A stretch of 64,000 nucleotides of DNA from JAIXWP01 sp041391745 (GTDB taxonomy: Bacteria; Bacteroidota; Bacteroidia; Flavobacteriales_D; Sanyastnellaceae), in NCBI GenBank assembly GCA_041391745.1, contig JAWKNK010000001.1, forward strand, positions 1-64,000. Direction: 5' to 3'. Shown here in pieces: positions 46,228-56,203 of this stretch. Every line of letters begins with the position of its first letter. Position 1 is the stretch's first letter. Position numbers and translations under genes: made by a program. Under the pieces are notes generated by a model. That model was not told the DNA's origin and did not search any database. It worked only from the letters and a program-made list of their open reading frames with translations.

Positions 46228-48361
46228 ATGCAGAAAACGAAATTTGATTTTGGGCTTCTAATAATCTTATTCATCACCATTGTATTTTCATTTTTAATGT
46301 ATGGTGATGTGATGTTGCATCCCGACATGTATATGTTCTCCAATACAGGTGATGGAATAAAGAACTATTTCACATTTGCTTGGCATGTTCGATACGATGA
46401 GAGTTGGATTGCATTTTCAGGAAGCAATTATCCTTATGGCGAACATGTAGGGTATTCAGATGGACATTCTTTACTATCATTATTGTTTGGTGGATTTGAT
46501 TTTGTGAAGGAACATCCGATTGGATTCTTGAATTCAATAATGATCTATTCTCCCATTTTTGCTTCATCAGTCTTATACAAAGTATTGAGAAGGCTAGATG
46601 TTTCGATGTGGGTGGCAATTGTTGGAGCCTTTTGTATCTTGTTGATGCAACCACAACTTGTTCGAATGACGGGCCATTATTCGTTGTCTTACAGCTGGGT
46701 AATTCCACTTTTTATTCTATTGTTTTTAATTTTTCAGAAAAGCAATCGAGTACTTCAAATCGTCATTTATTCAGCATACATCACAGCGATCTTTTTTATT
46801 CATCCTTATTTAGGAATGGGATTGGCATTGTTTGCTTGTTGTGTATGGTTAGTACAAATTATTGTTGCTAAATGGAAGAAGGAACCTGCCAATTTCTCTT
46901 TATTACTTGGTGGAGTTGTATCAGTAATATTTTACGCAGCATTCAGTAAGATCACTGATACCCATCTAGATCGCTACCCACTATTGCCAAAGGATTTTTG
47001 GAATATAAATCTTCTATTCAGTCGGTTTTTTTACCCAATTACGGAGGCTTTAAATCGCTATTCAACTATGAAAATCAGCATTGGGAAGGTTTTGCTTATG
47101 TTGGATTAGGAACAGTATTGCTTTGGTTAGTAGGTGGTTATGTTTTTTATACAATAAAAAGATCAAAATAAAGTTTTTGGACAAACGTTATTATTGGTTT
47201 TGGCTTCCATTCCCATACTTCTATTCTCGTTTGCATGGCCATTTATTTGGAAATTAGAAAGTGTGTTAGAATACATTCCCTTCATTGAACAGTTTCGTTC
47301 ACCAGGCAGATTCAGTTGGATTTTCTTTTATGTATTTTCAATTGGAGCGATAGTGATATTGCAGGAACTGGTGGTTCGAATTACAAGTAAAGTAAAACGC
47401 GTTGCTTTGGTTTCTGTGGTTTTGGCACTTGCAATATTCGAAGCTTTGCCTATTCAATTAAAAGTAGCGAATGATTTACAAGCTCACCGCAATGCTTTTG
47501 ATATTCATTTTTGTGATGGATTTATAAGAAGTGAAGTTGAGAAAGTAAAAAATGAAAATGCACAAGCGATAATTCCCATTCCATTTTTTCATTATGGATC
47601 TGATTTATGCAAAGCATGGCAACGATAAGATTCAACAGCTTGCGTATTTAGTAGCGTATCATTCAGGAGTTCCTTTGGTAGCCTCAAGCAATCCTAGAGT
47701 GAGTATAACAGAGTCAAGGCATCAATTGAATTTATTAGAACCCATTATTCGTCATGACATCGATAAAGGTTTATTTAAAGAGGATAAACCGTTTTACATT
47801 TTACATGACGACCGAAACGGATTACTCGATGTGCCAAGAGAGGAAGAACAGGTGTTCCTGAATCGATCCAAGTTTTCTCCGCGTTATGCCAAGGTGATGT
47901 CGTTGGTAGAATTAGAAGAAGATGTTCATACTGAAGACAGCTTATTTAAATCTTTAGTTTGGAATAAATGGGAGCGCATCAGTCAACGGTTCGGCACTCA
48001 AATGGAACGTTCTTCATTTTCACCAAAATCAAAAGAGTTCATCATATTAGACCAGATAGAAGAGCAAGAGTGGAGTGCAGAGAAATGGTATCGCGTAGAG
48101 ATGATTTTTAGGTCCGATGATATTCAAAACTTCACGGGTTTGCAATTCATTGTTCAACAGCAAAAAGCAACGGGAGAAGTGGAGTGGAGAGGAATGTATA
48201 CAGCGGAACAGTGCAGTGGATTGCCCGATAACACATATCTCATTTACGGTTATTTCAATCAATGCATTCCGAGCGCACCGCTTCAGTTGGTGGTGTACAA
48301 CAACGAGCGACCGGATATTTCTTTTGAAATAGAGGAGTGGGGGGTGAGTGTTGGGAGATAG
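46228..48361 (+). CDS. Polytopic membrane protein, glycosyltransferase-C-like (frameshifted)
   Basis: Four consecutive frames join into about 710 residues. Start at ATG 46228 (MQKTKFDFGLLIILFITIVF). About eleven hydrophobic helices follow, with a first loop bearing SNTGDGIKNYFTFAWHVRYD and a later FIEQFRSPGRFSWIFFYVF. After the last helix a soluble C-terminal domain begins (HRNAFDIHFCDGFIRSEVEK, YAKHGNDKIQQLAYLVAYHS). A first periplasmic loop with an acidic D-G-x-K, many helices and a soluble tail fit GT-C-type or DUF6311-like membrane proteins that build surface glycans. Shifts near 47020, 47110-47190 and 47600. Confidence 0.6.
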
Positions 48362-48800
48362 GGGATGGGAGTTGGGAGTTTGGGGATTGGAGTTTGGAGG
48401 GAACAAGAGAACAAGGATTCAAGAAGACAAGGATTCGAGAAGACAAGGATTCGAGGATTCAAGAGGACAAAGTCCTGCAAAACGGAGTTTTGCAGGACTT
48501 TGTCCTATTAAAATGTGCAGTCCGGGCCCTCGAGCGTAGCGTTAGCAAAGCGAGAGGTGGCGCCGTATGAGAATGCTTCTCCAATAGTATTTCGAAGCGA
48601 GAGGTATTGCCGACCATTGTCCTTATAAAATGTGTAGTCAGGGCCCTCGAGCGTAGCGTTAGCGAAGCGAGAGGTGGTGCCGTGTGAGAAATGTTTCTCC
48701 AATAGTATTTCGAAGCGAGAGGTGGTGCTGTGTGAGGGGTGTTTCCCAATAGTTTTTCGAAGCGAGAGGTGGTGCTGTGTGAGAATAGCTAATATTTGCT
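48362..48800. repeat. Intergenic repeat region
   Basis: Contains purine-rich words (GGATTCAAGAAGACAAGG), then two copies of a longer unit starting GGGCCCTCGAGCGTAGCGTT (about 48525 and 48642) and four copies of CGAAGCGAGAGGTGGTGC-like sequence (48555, 48593, 48711, 48757). The frames found here are repeat artefacts. Function unknown. Confidence 0.7.
48464..48506. terminator. 20-bp perfect hairpin
   Basis: Arms 48464-48483 and 48487-48506 are perfectly complementary around a GGA loop. It could end transcription of the membrane-protein gene upstream, but it is unusually long for a simple terminator and lies within repeat DNA. Confidence 0.6.
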
Positions 48801-48814
48801 CAAATGCGGGAAAC

Positions 48815-49573
48815 TCAGATGCTTTTTAATAAGACATTTAAACTCCAAATGGAAGACAAAATTCCGATAAATAAATAGCTCCATCTTGTATTGAGTTTGC
48901 CCGCAAGTTTCGCACCCAAGGGGGCAGCAATGACACCACCGGCTATTAATCCCAGAATTTCAGTGTAATGCTGTAAACCCAAGAACATAAAAAATGTTAG
49001 TGCAGAAAAGAATGTAACAAAGAATTCTGTTAGGCTGACTGATCCGATTATTGCTTTTGGATCGTGGCTTGTGCGCAGTAGGGTGGTGGTAACGAGAGGT
49101 CCCCAACCTCCACCTCCAAATGAATCTAGGAAGCCTCCTATTCCTGCAAGTCTTCCTATGTGCTGTATTTCTTTTGTTAGAAAAACTTTTTTAAAGAACA
49201 TAAAAATATATTTTCCTCCTAGGAATAAGATGTAGGCTGCCATTATTGGTTTTGCAAATCGCTCGAAATCGGTACCCAATAGACAAAGTGCCATAGCTCC
49301 TAGTATGGCACCCAGAACGCCAGGAATGACAAGTTTTTTAAAGAGTTTTTTATCTACGTTTCCAAATTTATAATGAGAGTATCCTGACGCAGCGGAAGTA
49401 AAAATTTCAGAACTATGAATACTCGAACTAATTGAAACTAACGGGATGTTGAAATTGAGCAAGAATGTAGCACTTACAATTCCGTAGCCCATTCCTAATG
49501 CTCCATCTACTAGTTGTGCTAAGAACCCCGCGAGCATGCACCAAAGGAATATTTCATCTATCCAGTCGAACAT
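48815..49573 (-). CDS. TSUP-family (TauE/SafE-like) membrane permease
   Basis: 252 residues, about eight membrane helices. The paired family motifs are seen: AQLVDGALGMGYGIVSATFL near the start and GIGGFLDSFGGGGWGPLVTT in the second half. TSUP proteins move sulfite, sulfate, thiosulfate or organosulfonates. It starts four bases after the cysN stop, so it is the fourth gene of the sulfate operon; sulfate or sulfite transport is the likely job. Confidence 0.88.
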   Translation of the reverse strand: MFDWIDEIFLWCMLAGFLAQLVDGALGMGYGIVSATFLLNFNIPLVSISSSIHSSEIFTSAASGYSHYKFGNVDKKLFKKLVIPGVLGAILGAMALCLLGTDFERFAKPIMAAYILFLGGKYIFMFFKKVFLTKEIQHIGRLAGIGGFLDSFGGGGWGPLVTTTLLRTSHDPKAIIGSVSLTEFFVTFFSALTFFMFLGLQHYTEILGLIAGGVIAAPLGAKLAGKLNTRWSYLFIGILSSIWSLNVLLKSI

Positions 49574-49577
49574 AATA

Positions 49578-50822
49578 CTACTCTTGGATTATAAATGCAC
49601 CAACAGTATTGTGTGTCGTTTCGTCAATGATAATTCCCTTGTTCAAGGCACTTTGAGTTGACTTTCGGTGTTTCAGTAACGCTTTCTGAGTTTTCAATTT
49701 AATACTCACTATATCATTTAAACGTACATTTTGAATTTCGGTCTCTTCTTTAAAAGAATGAATGTCTACTTTGTGAATGATATCTTGAATTAAAGCTTTT
49801 GTTTTAAAGCTATTTTGTTGCAGCGTGTACTTCGTTCCCAATTGCAATTGATGCTCACTCATCCAACATAAAAGGACTTTGGATTCATTACTCGCTTCAT
49901 AAACATTTAGATCATTTACAATTAAATCTCCTCGAGAAATGTCAATATCATCATAAGTCTCGATGGTGCAGACAAGTCCTTCATTTACTTCTTCAACTAT
50001 TTCCCCTTTGTAGATGATGCTTTTAATTTTTGAATGAAGTCCGCTTGGATGAATCTGAATTTCGTCGCCCTTTTTTATTTTTCCATCTAGTACTTTACCA
50101 ATAAAACCTCTGAAATCATGTAGTTCGGAAGTTTGTGGTCTATTGACGAATTGTACTTGAAAAATAAAGCCTTCTTTTTCTTGCTTTACATTCACAGGAA
50201 TATTTTCAAGAAGGTGAATCAAAGATGGTCCTTCGTACCAGTTCATTTTATTCGATTTGGACACGATGTTTTCACCGCTCAGAGCTGATATCGGAATGAA
50301 GGTGATATGATCAAAGTTGATTTTGCTTGACATTTTCATAAAATTCTCCTTGATCTCATTGAATACATCTTGTGAATAATTGACCAAGTCCATTTTATTG
50401 ACGGCAACAATTACATTGGGCAATGAGAGCATTGCTGCTATATAAGAGTGTCTTTTAGTTTGTTCAATGACTCCATTTCTTGCGTCAATTAAAATTACCA
50501 TTGCTTCAGAATTGCTTGCACCTGTAATCATATTACGGGTGTATTGAATATGACCTGGCGCATCTGCAATGATGAATTTTCTTTTACTGGTGTTGAAATA
50601 TTTATAAGCAACATCAATAGTGATTCCTTGTTCTCTTTCCGCTCTTAGTCCATCTGTGAGTAAGGCTAAATCGATTTCGCCAGCGGGTACATTTTTACTT
50701 TGTTTTTGTAGAGACTCTAGTTGATCTACAAGTATATTTTTACTATCAAATAGCAATCGACCGATTAAAGTGCTTTTGCCGTCATCTACACTTCCGGCGG
50801 TTATGAATCTTAGAATTTCCAT
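49578..50822 (-). CDS. cysN: Sulfate adenylyltransferase subunit 1 (GTPase)
   Basis: 414 residues with translation-factor-type GTPase motifs: G1 GSVDDGKSTLIGRLL, G3 DAPGHIQYTRNMITG, G4 AVNKMDLV, followed by two beta-barrel domains. There is no C-terminal CysC kinase domain. With CysD it makes adenosine 5'-phosphosulfate (APS) from sulfate and ATP, driven by GTP. It lies ten bases after cysD. Confidence 0.95.
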   Translation of the reverse strand: MEILRFITAGSVDDGKSTLIGRLLFDSKNILVDQLESLQKQSKNVPAGEIDLALLTDGLRAEREQGITIDVAYKYFNTSKRKFIIADAPGHIQYTRNMITGASNSEAMVILIDARNGVIEQTKRHSYIAAMLSLPNVIVAVNKMDLVNYSQDVFNEIKENFMKMSSKINFDHITFIPISALSGENIVSKSNKMNWYEGPSLIHLLENIPVNVKQEKEGFIFQVQFVNRPQTSELHDFRGFIGKVLDGKIKKGDEIQIHPSGLHSKIKSIIYKGEIVEEVNEGLVCTIETYDDIDISRGDLIVNDLNVYEASNESKVLLCWMSEHQLQLGTKYTLQQNSFKTKALIQDIIHKVDIHSFKEETEIQNVRLNDIVSIKLKTQKALLKHRKSTQSALNKGIIIDETTHNTVGAFIIQE

Positions 50823-50832
50823 TTAGTTTGAT

Positions 50833-51738
50833 TTAGAAATATCCATTTCTTTTTCTGTCTTCCATTGCGGCTTCTGAAGTCCTGTCGTCCATTCTGGTTT
50901 CGCCTCTTTCACTTATTCTTGAGGTTTGTATTTCAAGTATCACCTCTTCAAGAGTTTTAGCCGTACTTTCCACCGCTGCCGTGCATGTCATGTCACCGAC
51001 AGTGCGGTATCTTACAGTTTTTAAAGCGATTTCATCAGATGAATCTATTTTTATAAATGGATTGGTGGCCAACCATTGCTCACCATATTTTACCACTTCA
51101 CGCGTATGTGAAAAATAGATGGATGGCAATGAGATGTTTTCCCGAAGAATGTAGTTCCAAACATCTAATTCCGTCCAATTGCTTATTGGAAATACACGTA
51201 CGTTTTGACCGTTTTGAATTTGACCGTTGTACATATTCCATAGCTCTGGTCGTTGCAGTTTTGGTTCCCATGTACCGAATTCATCTCTTACAGAAAAGAC
51301 TCTTTCTTTTGCTCTGGCTTTTTCTTCATCTCTACGGGCTCCTCCGATGCATGCATCGAATTTAAACTCTTCTATAGTGTCTAAAAGTGTATAGGATTGA
51401 AGTGCGTTTCTTGAAGGAAATTTACCTTGTGGTTCACTAAGATTATGTTTTTTGATGGAATCCTCAACTTTGCGTACAATGAGTTTGGCACCAATTTTTT
51501 CTGCGAGCGCATTGCGGTAGTCAAGTGCTTCGATAAAATTGTGACCTGTGTCAATATGTACCAAGGGAAAAGGAATTTTACCAGGAGCAAATATTTTTTG
51601 TGCAAGGTGCACTAAAACAATACTATCCTTTCCTCCACTGAAAAGAAGCGCTGGTCTTTCAAATTGACCAGCTACTTCTAGCATAATATGCATGGCTTCG
51701 GATTCAAGTAAATCGAGGTGATCTATTTGTGAGTACAT
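50833..51738 (-). CDS. cysD: Sulfate adenylyltransferase subunit 2
   Basis: 301 residues, of the usual CysD length. The PP-loop is ALLFSGGKDSIVLVHLAQ (about residues 30-47). ACIGGARRDEEKARAKERVF and NWTELDVWNYI are typical of the family. The C-terminus has RISERGETRMDDRTSEAAME and the conserved KRNGYF end. It forms the catalytic half of the ATP sulfurylase with CysN. It begins nine bases after cysH. Confidence 0.96.
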   Translation of the reverse strand: MYSQIDHLDLLESEAMHIMLEVAGQFERPALLFSGGKDSIVLVHLAQKIFAPGKIPFPLVHIDTGHNFIEALDYRNALAEKIGAKLIVRKVEDSIKKHNLSEPQGKFPSRNALQSYTLLDTIEEFKFDACIGGARRDEEKARAKERVFSVRDEFGTWEPKLQRPELWNMYNGQIQNGQNVRVFPISNWTELDVWNYILRENISLPSIYFSHTREVVKYGEQWLATNPFIKIDSSDEIALKTVRYRTVGDMTCTAAVESTAKTLEEVILEIQTSRISERGETRMDDRTSEAAMEDRKRNGYF

Positions 51739-51747
51739 TTTATAATA

Positions 51748-52455
51748 TTATTTAGTGTGTAAACCACATTCCTTTTTGTTAGAATCTTCCCACCACCATC
51801 TGCCAGATCTTTCATCTTCTCCTTCTTGAATTGCTCGGGTGCAGGGCGCACATCCAATACTAGCGAAACCTTTATTGTAAAGGGGATTTACAATAATTTC
51901 ATACTTGTCAATGGCTTTTTGAATTTGATCGTCAGACCAATTCATGAGTGGGTGAATTTTAATGATTTGATTCGTATCATCGACTTCAATCAAGGGCATT
52001 GATTTTCTATTTGCAGATTGGGATGCTCTGATTCCTGTAATCCAAATATCGTATCCGATCAGCGCTTTCTTTAAGGGATTGACCTTTCTAATTTGACAAC
52101 ATTTCTTTCTGTTTTCTGAAGACTCATAAAAGAGGTTTGGCCCATTATTGTCAAGCATATCTGAAAGTTCATCAGAGTTCGGAAAATAGCTTTTAATGGA
52201 CTTTTGATAGCGCTCTACTGTTCTAGACCAAACACTGTATGTTTCAGGAAATAACCTACCAGTATCTAGTGTGAATATGTCTATTGGATAATTATTTGAG
52301 AAAATCAAATGTGTTATGATTTGATCTTCTTTGCTGAAGCTTGTAGATAGGACCTTGGATTGATTCGCTGTAAGCTGTATGAACTTGTCAAAGTCAATTT
52401 GGTATGCTTCGCTATCCGCAAATAAATTATTGAGCAATTTTGGTGTAGATTGCAT
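51748..52455 (-). CDS. cysH: Phosphoadenylyl/adenylyl-sulfate reductase
   Basis: 235 residues. SFSKEDQIITHLIFSN is the PP-loop-like start. Two Cys pairs that bind a 4Fe-4S cluster are present, Cys119-Cys120 (KKCCQIRK) and Cys202/Cys205 (GCAPCTRA), and the C-terminal catalytic Cys230 is in ECGLH. The cluster marks it as the APS-reducing type, consistent with the absence of a CysC kinase here. It produces sulfite. First gene of the operon cysH-cysD-cysN-TSUP. Confidence 0.94.
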   Translation of the reverse strand: MQSTPKLLNNLFADSEAYQIDFDKFIQLTANQSKVLSTSFSKEDQIITHLIFSNNYPIDIFTLDTGRLFPETYSVWSRTVERYQKSIKSYFPNSDELSDMLDNNGPNLFYESSENRKKCCQIRKVNPLKKALIGYDIWITGIRASQSANRKSMPLIEVDDTNQIIKIHPLMNWSDDQIQKAIDKYEIIVNPLYNKGFASIGCAPCTRAIQEGEDERSGRWWWEDSNKKECGLHTK

Positions 52456-52519
52456 TGTAATTGAAAATTATTTGAAGTGGATTCGAGACTCAGATCATTG
52501 CTTAAGACGACTTCCGCGA

Positions 52520-52527
52520 CAAATATA
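52520..52527 (-). promoter_or_regulatory. Probable -7 box of the cysH promoter
   Basis: On the minus strand TATATTTG matches TAnnTTTG, 65 bases before the cysH start. No -33 TTTG is seen at the usual place; instead the inverted repeat at 52546-52571 lies there, suggesting activator control. Confidence 0.5.
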
Positions 52528-52545
52528 GAAGTAAATATTTTATAT

Positions 52546-52571
52546 CCTACTAATTTGGTATGAAAAGTAGG
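52546..52571. promoter_or_regulatory. Candidate operator between cysH and the Rrf2-type regulator
   Basis: Inverted repeat CCTACT (52546-52551) and AGTAGG (52566-52571) with 14 bases between. It covers the -33 box of the regulator's own promoter and the -33 zone of cysH, as expected for a site through which the regulator controls itself and the cys operon. Confidence 0.5.
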
Positions 52572-52586
52572 AAATGAATAATTTTG
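52554..52586 (+). promoter_or_regulatory. Promoter of the Rrf2-type regulator
   Basis: TTTG at 52554-52557 and TAATTTTG at 52579-52586 fit the -33 and -7 consensus with a 21-base spacer. The ATG is at 52591, so the transcript would have almost no leader, or the start codon is further down. Confidence 0.55.
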
Positions 52587-52590
52587 TATT

Positions 52591-53042
52591 ATGCTAAATA
52601 GAAAGACCCGTTACGCCATCAAGGCTTTGATGCAATTGCTAGACAGTCAAATATTGGACTTCCTGCAAGTGTGTCCAGTATTTCGGGAGCAATATCAAAT
52701 ACCTAATAAGTTCCTGGAGGCTATACTTAGCGACTAAAAACTGCAGGATACGTAATTAGTAAAAAGGGCAGTAGTGGGGGCTATTATTTGAATAAATCAT
52801 CCTCAGATATTAATTTAAGTGATTTATTACGGGCCACGAACGGTCCAATAGCAATGGTGCCTTGTGTTAGTCTGAATTATTACGAGCCATGCGAACAGTG
52901 TCCTGATGAATCATTTTGTGCTATACACTCAGTAATGGAAGAGGTACGAGATGCGAATTTGAAAATACTCAATAATACGAGCATTCAAGATCTTCTTGAT
53001 CGTGAAAACCAATTGGTTTCGTCGAAGAAAAGGAAGAAGTAG
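52591..53042 (+). CDS. Rrf2-family transcription regulator (frameshifted)
   Basis: Joined frames give MLNRKTRYAIKALMQL, then SISGAISIPNKFLEAIL, LKTAGYVISKKGSSGGYYL, and the intact second half with INLSDLLRATNGPIAMVPCV and YYEPCEQCPDESFCAIHSVM. The winged helix and the three- to four-Cys cluster (VPCVSLNYYEPCEQC ... CAIH) are as in Rrf2/IscR/CymR-type regulators. The cysteines could hold an Fe-S cluster. Two or three shifts near 52640-52735. Divergent from the cys operon, which it most likely controls. Confidence 0.75.
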
Positions 53043-53169
53043 TTTCGCAATTCCAGCATTGGATTTTCAAAATCCCATGGAGTTCTTTGTGAATACTTTG
53101 TGTTCTTAGTGGTTAAAACAATATTCGAAGGAACTTGCAACTCCAAAGATCTCACAAAGTGTATATTTT

Positions 53170-53357
53170 CTTCTTTGCGAAACTTTGCGTACTCCGCGAC
53201 TTTGCGGTAAAGGAAGCTTGACGGTGAGTGCTGATTCTTGACACGAGGAATTGATTAGACGCAAAGTCGCAACGAACGCCAAGAAGCGCAAAGAGGTTTG
53301 TTCTTTGAATGATGTGATACACCACCAATAGCTGAAACCCCTTTGCGAAACTTTGCG
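53170..53357. repeat. Dispersed repeat, copy 1
   Basis: About 150 bases (from TTTGCGAAACTTTGCGTACT to GTTTGTTCTTTGAATGATGT) followed by a 38-base segment starting CACCACCAATAGCTGAAACC. Copy 2 at 54097-54265 has the same parts in the order 38-base segment first. Spacer between copies holds one small gene. No transposase is seen. Confidence 0.75.
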
Positions 53358-53537
53358 AGATTAGAAAAGCGAACTTTCAAATAAAAGCAATTGATTAAGC
53401 GAGAAGATGTTCATTTATCTAATTGTAGTACCTCATTAGAAAGTTTCTATTCAGAATTTATCTAATCTTTTTTGACCAACTCATTCAATTGTCCTTTTTT
53501 CAATTCTGTTTAATTAATCTCCAATAATAGGATCAGC

Positions 53538-54053
53538 CTATCTTATAATTGTCCCATTATTATATTTCAATGTCTTGTGAGATTCATTTCGATAAATCAC
53601 AAAATCTCCATCATATAAATACGGCCGCGCTATCAAACCAAGAAGTTCCATATCTCCTTCATAATATTCATTTAACCACCTAGTGGTATCTGAGTGGCTA
53701 GTCCAATACACACTCGCTCTATGCGACAAAAGACCATCTCTATTATAAGAGCTTTCAAAACCTTTGTTTTCAATTTTATCCCTTTCGAGCATGAAATACA
53801 ACCTTGTTCCATCAAATTCCATTAAGCATGATGTACTCGAATCTTCTAAAATAATAATTGGCATTTCACCATCTTCAAGAAATATCCTTATCGTATCATT
53901 AGATTGATAAATTCTATTTCCTCTATTTTCATTTGGCTTAAAGGCATAAGATGTCATAAGAAATAGCACGAGTAGTATTATTATTGGCAAATATGATCTA
54001 CTCTTCATGCGCGGCCATAGATAAGGATGATTCATCTTTTTCATATCCTCCAT
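53538..54053 (-). CDS. Hypothetical membrane-anchored protein between two repeats
   Basis: About 171 residues from ATG at 54053 (later starts at 54044 or 54029 possible; GGAGG lies just before 54044). One N-terminal membrane helix (YLPIIILLVLFLMTSYAF), then a soluble part with IRIFLEDGEMPIIILEDSST, CLMEFDGTRLYFMLERDKIE and GLIARPYLYDGDFVIYRNES. No family recognised. It is enclosed by two direct repeat copies, which suggests a cassette-like insertion. Confidence 0.5.
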   Translation of the reverse strand: MEDMKKMNHPYLWPRMKSRSYLPIIILLVLFLMTSYAFKPNENRGNRIYQSNDTIRIFLEDGEMPIIILEDSSTSCLMEFDGTRLYFMLERDKIENKGFESSYNRDGLLSHRASVYWTSHSDTTRWLNEYYEGDMELLGLIARPYLYDGDFVIYRNESHKTLKYNNGTIIR

Positions 54054-54096
54054 TTTCAATTTTTCTTTTTAGTTGAAAGTAAAAATATAAAAAAGA

Positions 54097-54265
54097 AATA
54101 CACCACCAATAGCTGAAACCCCTTTGCGAAACTTTGCGTACTCCGCGGCTTTGCGGTAAAAGAAGCTTGACGTTGAGTGCTGATACTTGACGCGAGGAAT
54201 TGATTAAACGCAAAGTCGCAACGAACGCCAAGGAGCGCAACGATGTTTGTTCTTTGAATGGTGTG
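54097..54265. repeat. Dispersed repeat, copy 2
   Basis: The same sequence as copy 1 (53170-53357) in the same orientation, with about 10 differences in 150 bases. It begins with the 38-base segment and then the 150-base part, ending GTTTGTTCTTTGAATGGTGT. Ends of the two copies overlap in the manner of a tandem unit split by an insertion. Confidence 0.75.
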
Positions 54266-54431
54266 TAAGTGCGTCATTTTTAAACCCGATATAAATATGC
54301 AGGTTGTCTCGAAATAGTTTTAAATAATAATTTGTCCAATTATTCCTGACTATCTCACTTTTGCAAAAAGCAAGTTTTAATAACTGTATTACAATTTAGG
54401 CATCGTTCCTAGACAAGGGGGGACTGTAGCT

Positions 54432-54790
54432 TCACTTCATCCGAATAGCCACGACTGATAATATAATAAACGGTGTTACTGAAAGGAGGATCTTCCAATT
54501 TAGAGATAGCGCGCCGACGAATAATATAAAGAGGAGTAACAACCCTATTAAGGCGATTCCTGAAATAGTGAGGACTTTACTTGGGACTTCTGAACTAATG
54601 TTACGGCGAGCAATATTTGACCAATAAGCGGGAACATTACAAATGGATGCAACACTTCCTTAGGGGCTACAAATAATTTGGCGAAAACATCTGCTTCCAC
54701 TTCAAACAAAAATGATGAAGTTCCTTCACCCCATTCAAGATAACCTAAAGTGGAGGTGATGATGAGCAGAAAGTTGATGACCTTTTTCAT
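54432..54790 (-). CDS. Small hypothetical membrane protein (one frameshift)
   Basis: MKKVINFLLIITSTLGYLEW starts at 54790; FAKLFVAPKEVLHPFVMFPL and IGQILLAVTLVQKS follow. A shift near 54570 leads to KVLTISGIALIGLLLLFILF and ILLSVTPFIILSVVAIRMK, ending at 54432. About 119 residues, four hydrophobic helices. No family recognised. Confidence 0.5.
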
Positions 54791-54838
54791 GGGTGTTTCT
54801 TACAAATATATCTATTCCCGCTTTTTGATTTTTATGAT

Positions 54839-56203
54839 CTATTGAACAATAACAGTTCTCGTTTCCCGCATGGTGCTATCGCTCACTACTAGAATATAAT
54901 TTCCTGAATGAAGCGTGCGAATATCCATGTAGCTGATGGTGCTCCAGCTGGAATAGTCGTGCTTTTTACTAATGCACCTTTGGCATCGAAAAGTGATAAT
55001 TGTTTATTTTCTTGATTCAAACCTTTGATTTGCACCGCTAATGTTTCATGCGTTGGATTTGGAAAAATTTCAATACTAAATTCATTGGAAATTGCGGCCT
55101 CCACTTTTGATACGGCCTCGGTATATGTGGTTACAGACTCCGCAATGCTCGTAACTTTTGCGGCTACTTTATTGCCATAAAATGTTGGTCCAACACAATA
55201 GGGATAAGCCGAATTGTGATTCTCATCGACCGTGCAGAAATAGGCATAGATACCATTTGGATATTCAGGTGTAATGCACCATCTGCCGTTATGTTCGTCC
55301 AAATATTGTGGTTCGCCCGGATGCGTTACAAACTCATAATCTTCTCTATAATGTCCCAGCGGATAGGTGTCGCTAACGGCTGGACCATCAGTTACGTCTG
55401 TGCCATCAGCATAGTGGGTGCGCACTGTGATATCGCGAAGTTGGTAACCTGATTGAATTCTTACTATTGGTCCTGTCCCGTCTGTGTTTTGAAAACCATA
55501 GGCACCATAGATTGGAAATCCGTCATAAGCGAATCCAATCAAAGGCGAATGTTCGTTCGGGTTGATTACATAAAGACCATCAGCATCATACAGGTTGCAA
55601 ACATCTGATACTTCTACTAAATCTAAATCAAAAGCAGAGGGATTTTGATGATGATGATAATTCCCCATGGCAGGGTGTCCTTTTGCACAATCAAACCCTC
55701 GCGTTCGGATGGAACAGCATCGCGATTCCAGATGCTTGACCAGGAGGCCCCATGATTGGACCTCCACCTTCTTGTTGAGAATTATTGTTCCAAGAGACAC
55801 CATCGCGATAATCAAATAGGGCTACGCCATTAATAAAAACTCCAATGTTTCCCAAGGTTGTAGGTGTCGGAGTTCCGGTATTCTCTGTTGGATTTAATGG
55901 GAATTTGAAAATCGCATTTTGATCGGAAGCAAGCGAAGGATTTCCGTCCATGAACGGCCCTGTTACATAGGCAGGAATTCCGTGGGTTGATACATACACC
56001 CATTGGGTGGAATACTGCACCAATTGACAATTGGCCAATACATTGTCCTGAATTGGAGTGGAATTTCCCTGAACATAATGTCTTCCCATTACCGTTGTGT
56101 TTTGTAGCCACTCTGTAATGATGGGATTGTCTTGAGCATAGCTCGAAATTGATGTCGCTATTACAATTGCGAAAGCTGCAATTTTGAATATTAATTTATT
56201 CAT
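54839..56203 (-). CDS. YHYH-domain secreted protein with T9SS sorting domain (frameshifted)
   Basis: Signal peptide MNKLIFKIAAFAIVIATSIS. The YHYH domain includes GNIGVFINGVALFDYRDGVS, DCAKGHPAMGNYHHHQNPSA (the motif itself), SPLIGFAYDGFPIYGAYGF and PNGIYAYFCTVDENHNSAYP. The end has FSIEIFPNPTHETLAVQIKG and QLSLFDAKGALVKSTTI, a type A sorting domain that runs to VIVQ at 54839 after a shift near 54930; another shift lies near 55710. YHYH proteins occur with copper and metal functions. The start overlaps the preceding cytochrome gene by eight bases. Confidence 0.8.

Noticed and set aside
48255..48750. Several frames of 60-120 codons on both strands
   Set aside because: They are formed by the repeated units and have low-complexity translations.
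53106..53291. Similar short minus-strand frames at 53106 and 53998
   Set aside because: Their likeness comes from the dispersed repeat; neither has a start signal and they are best read as repeat DNA.
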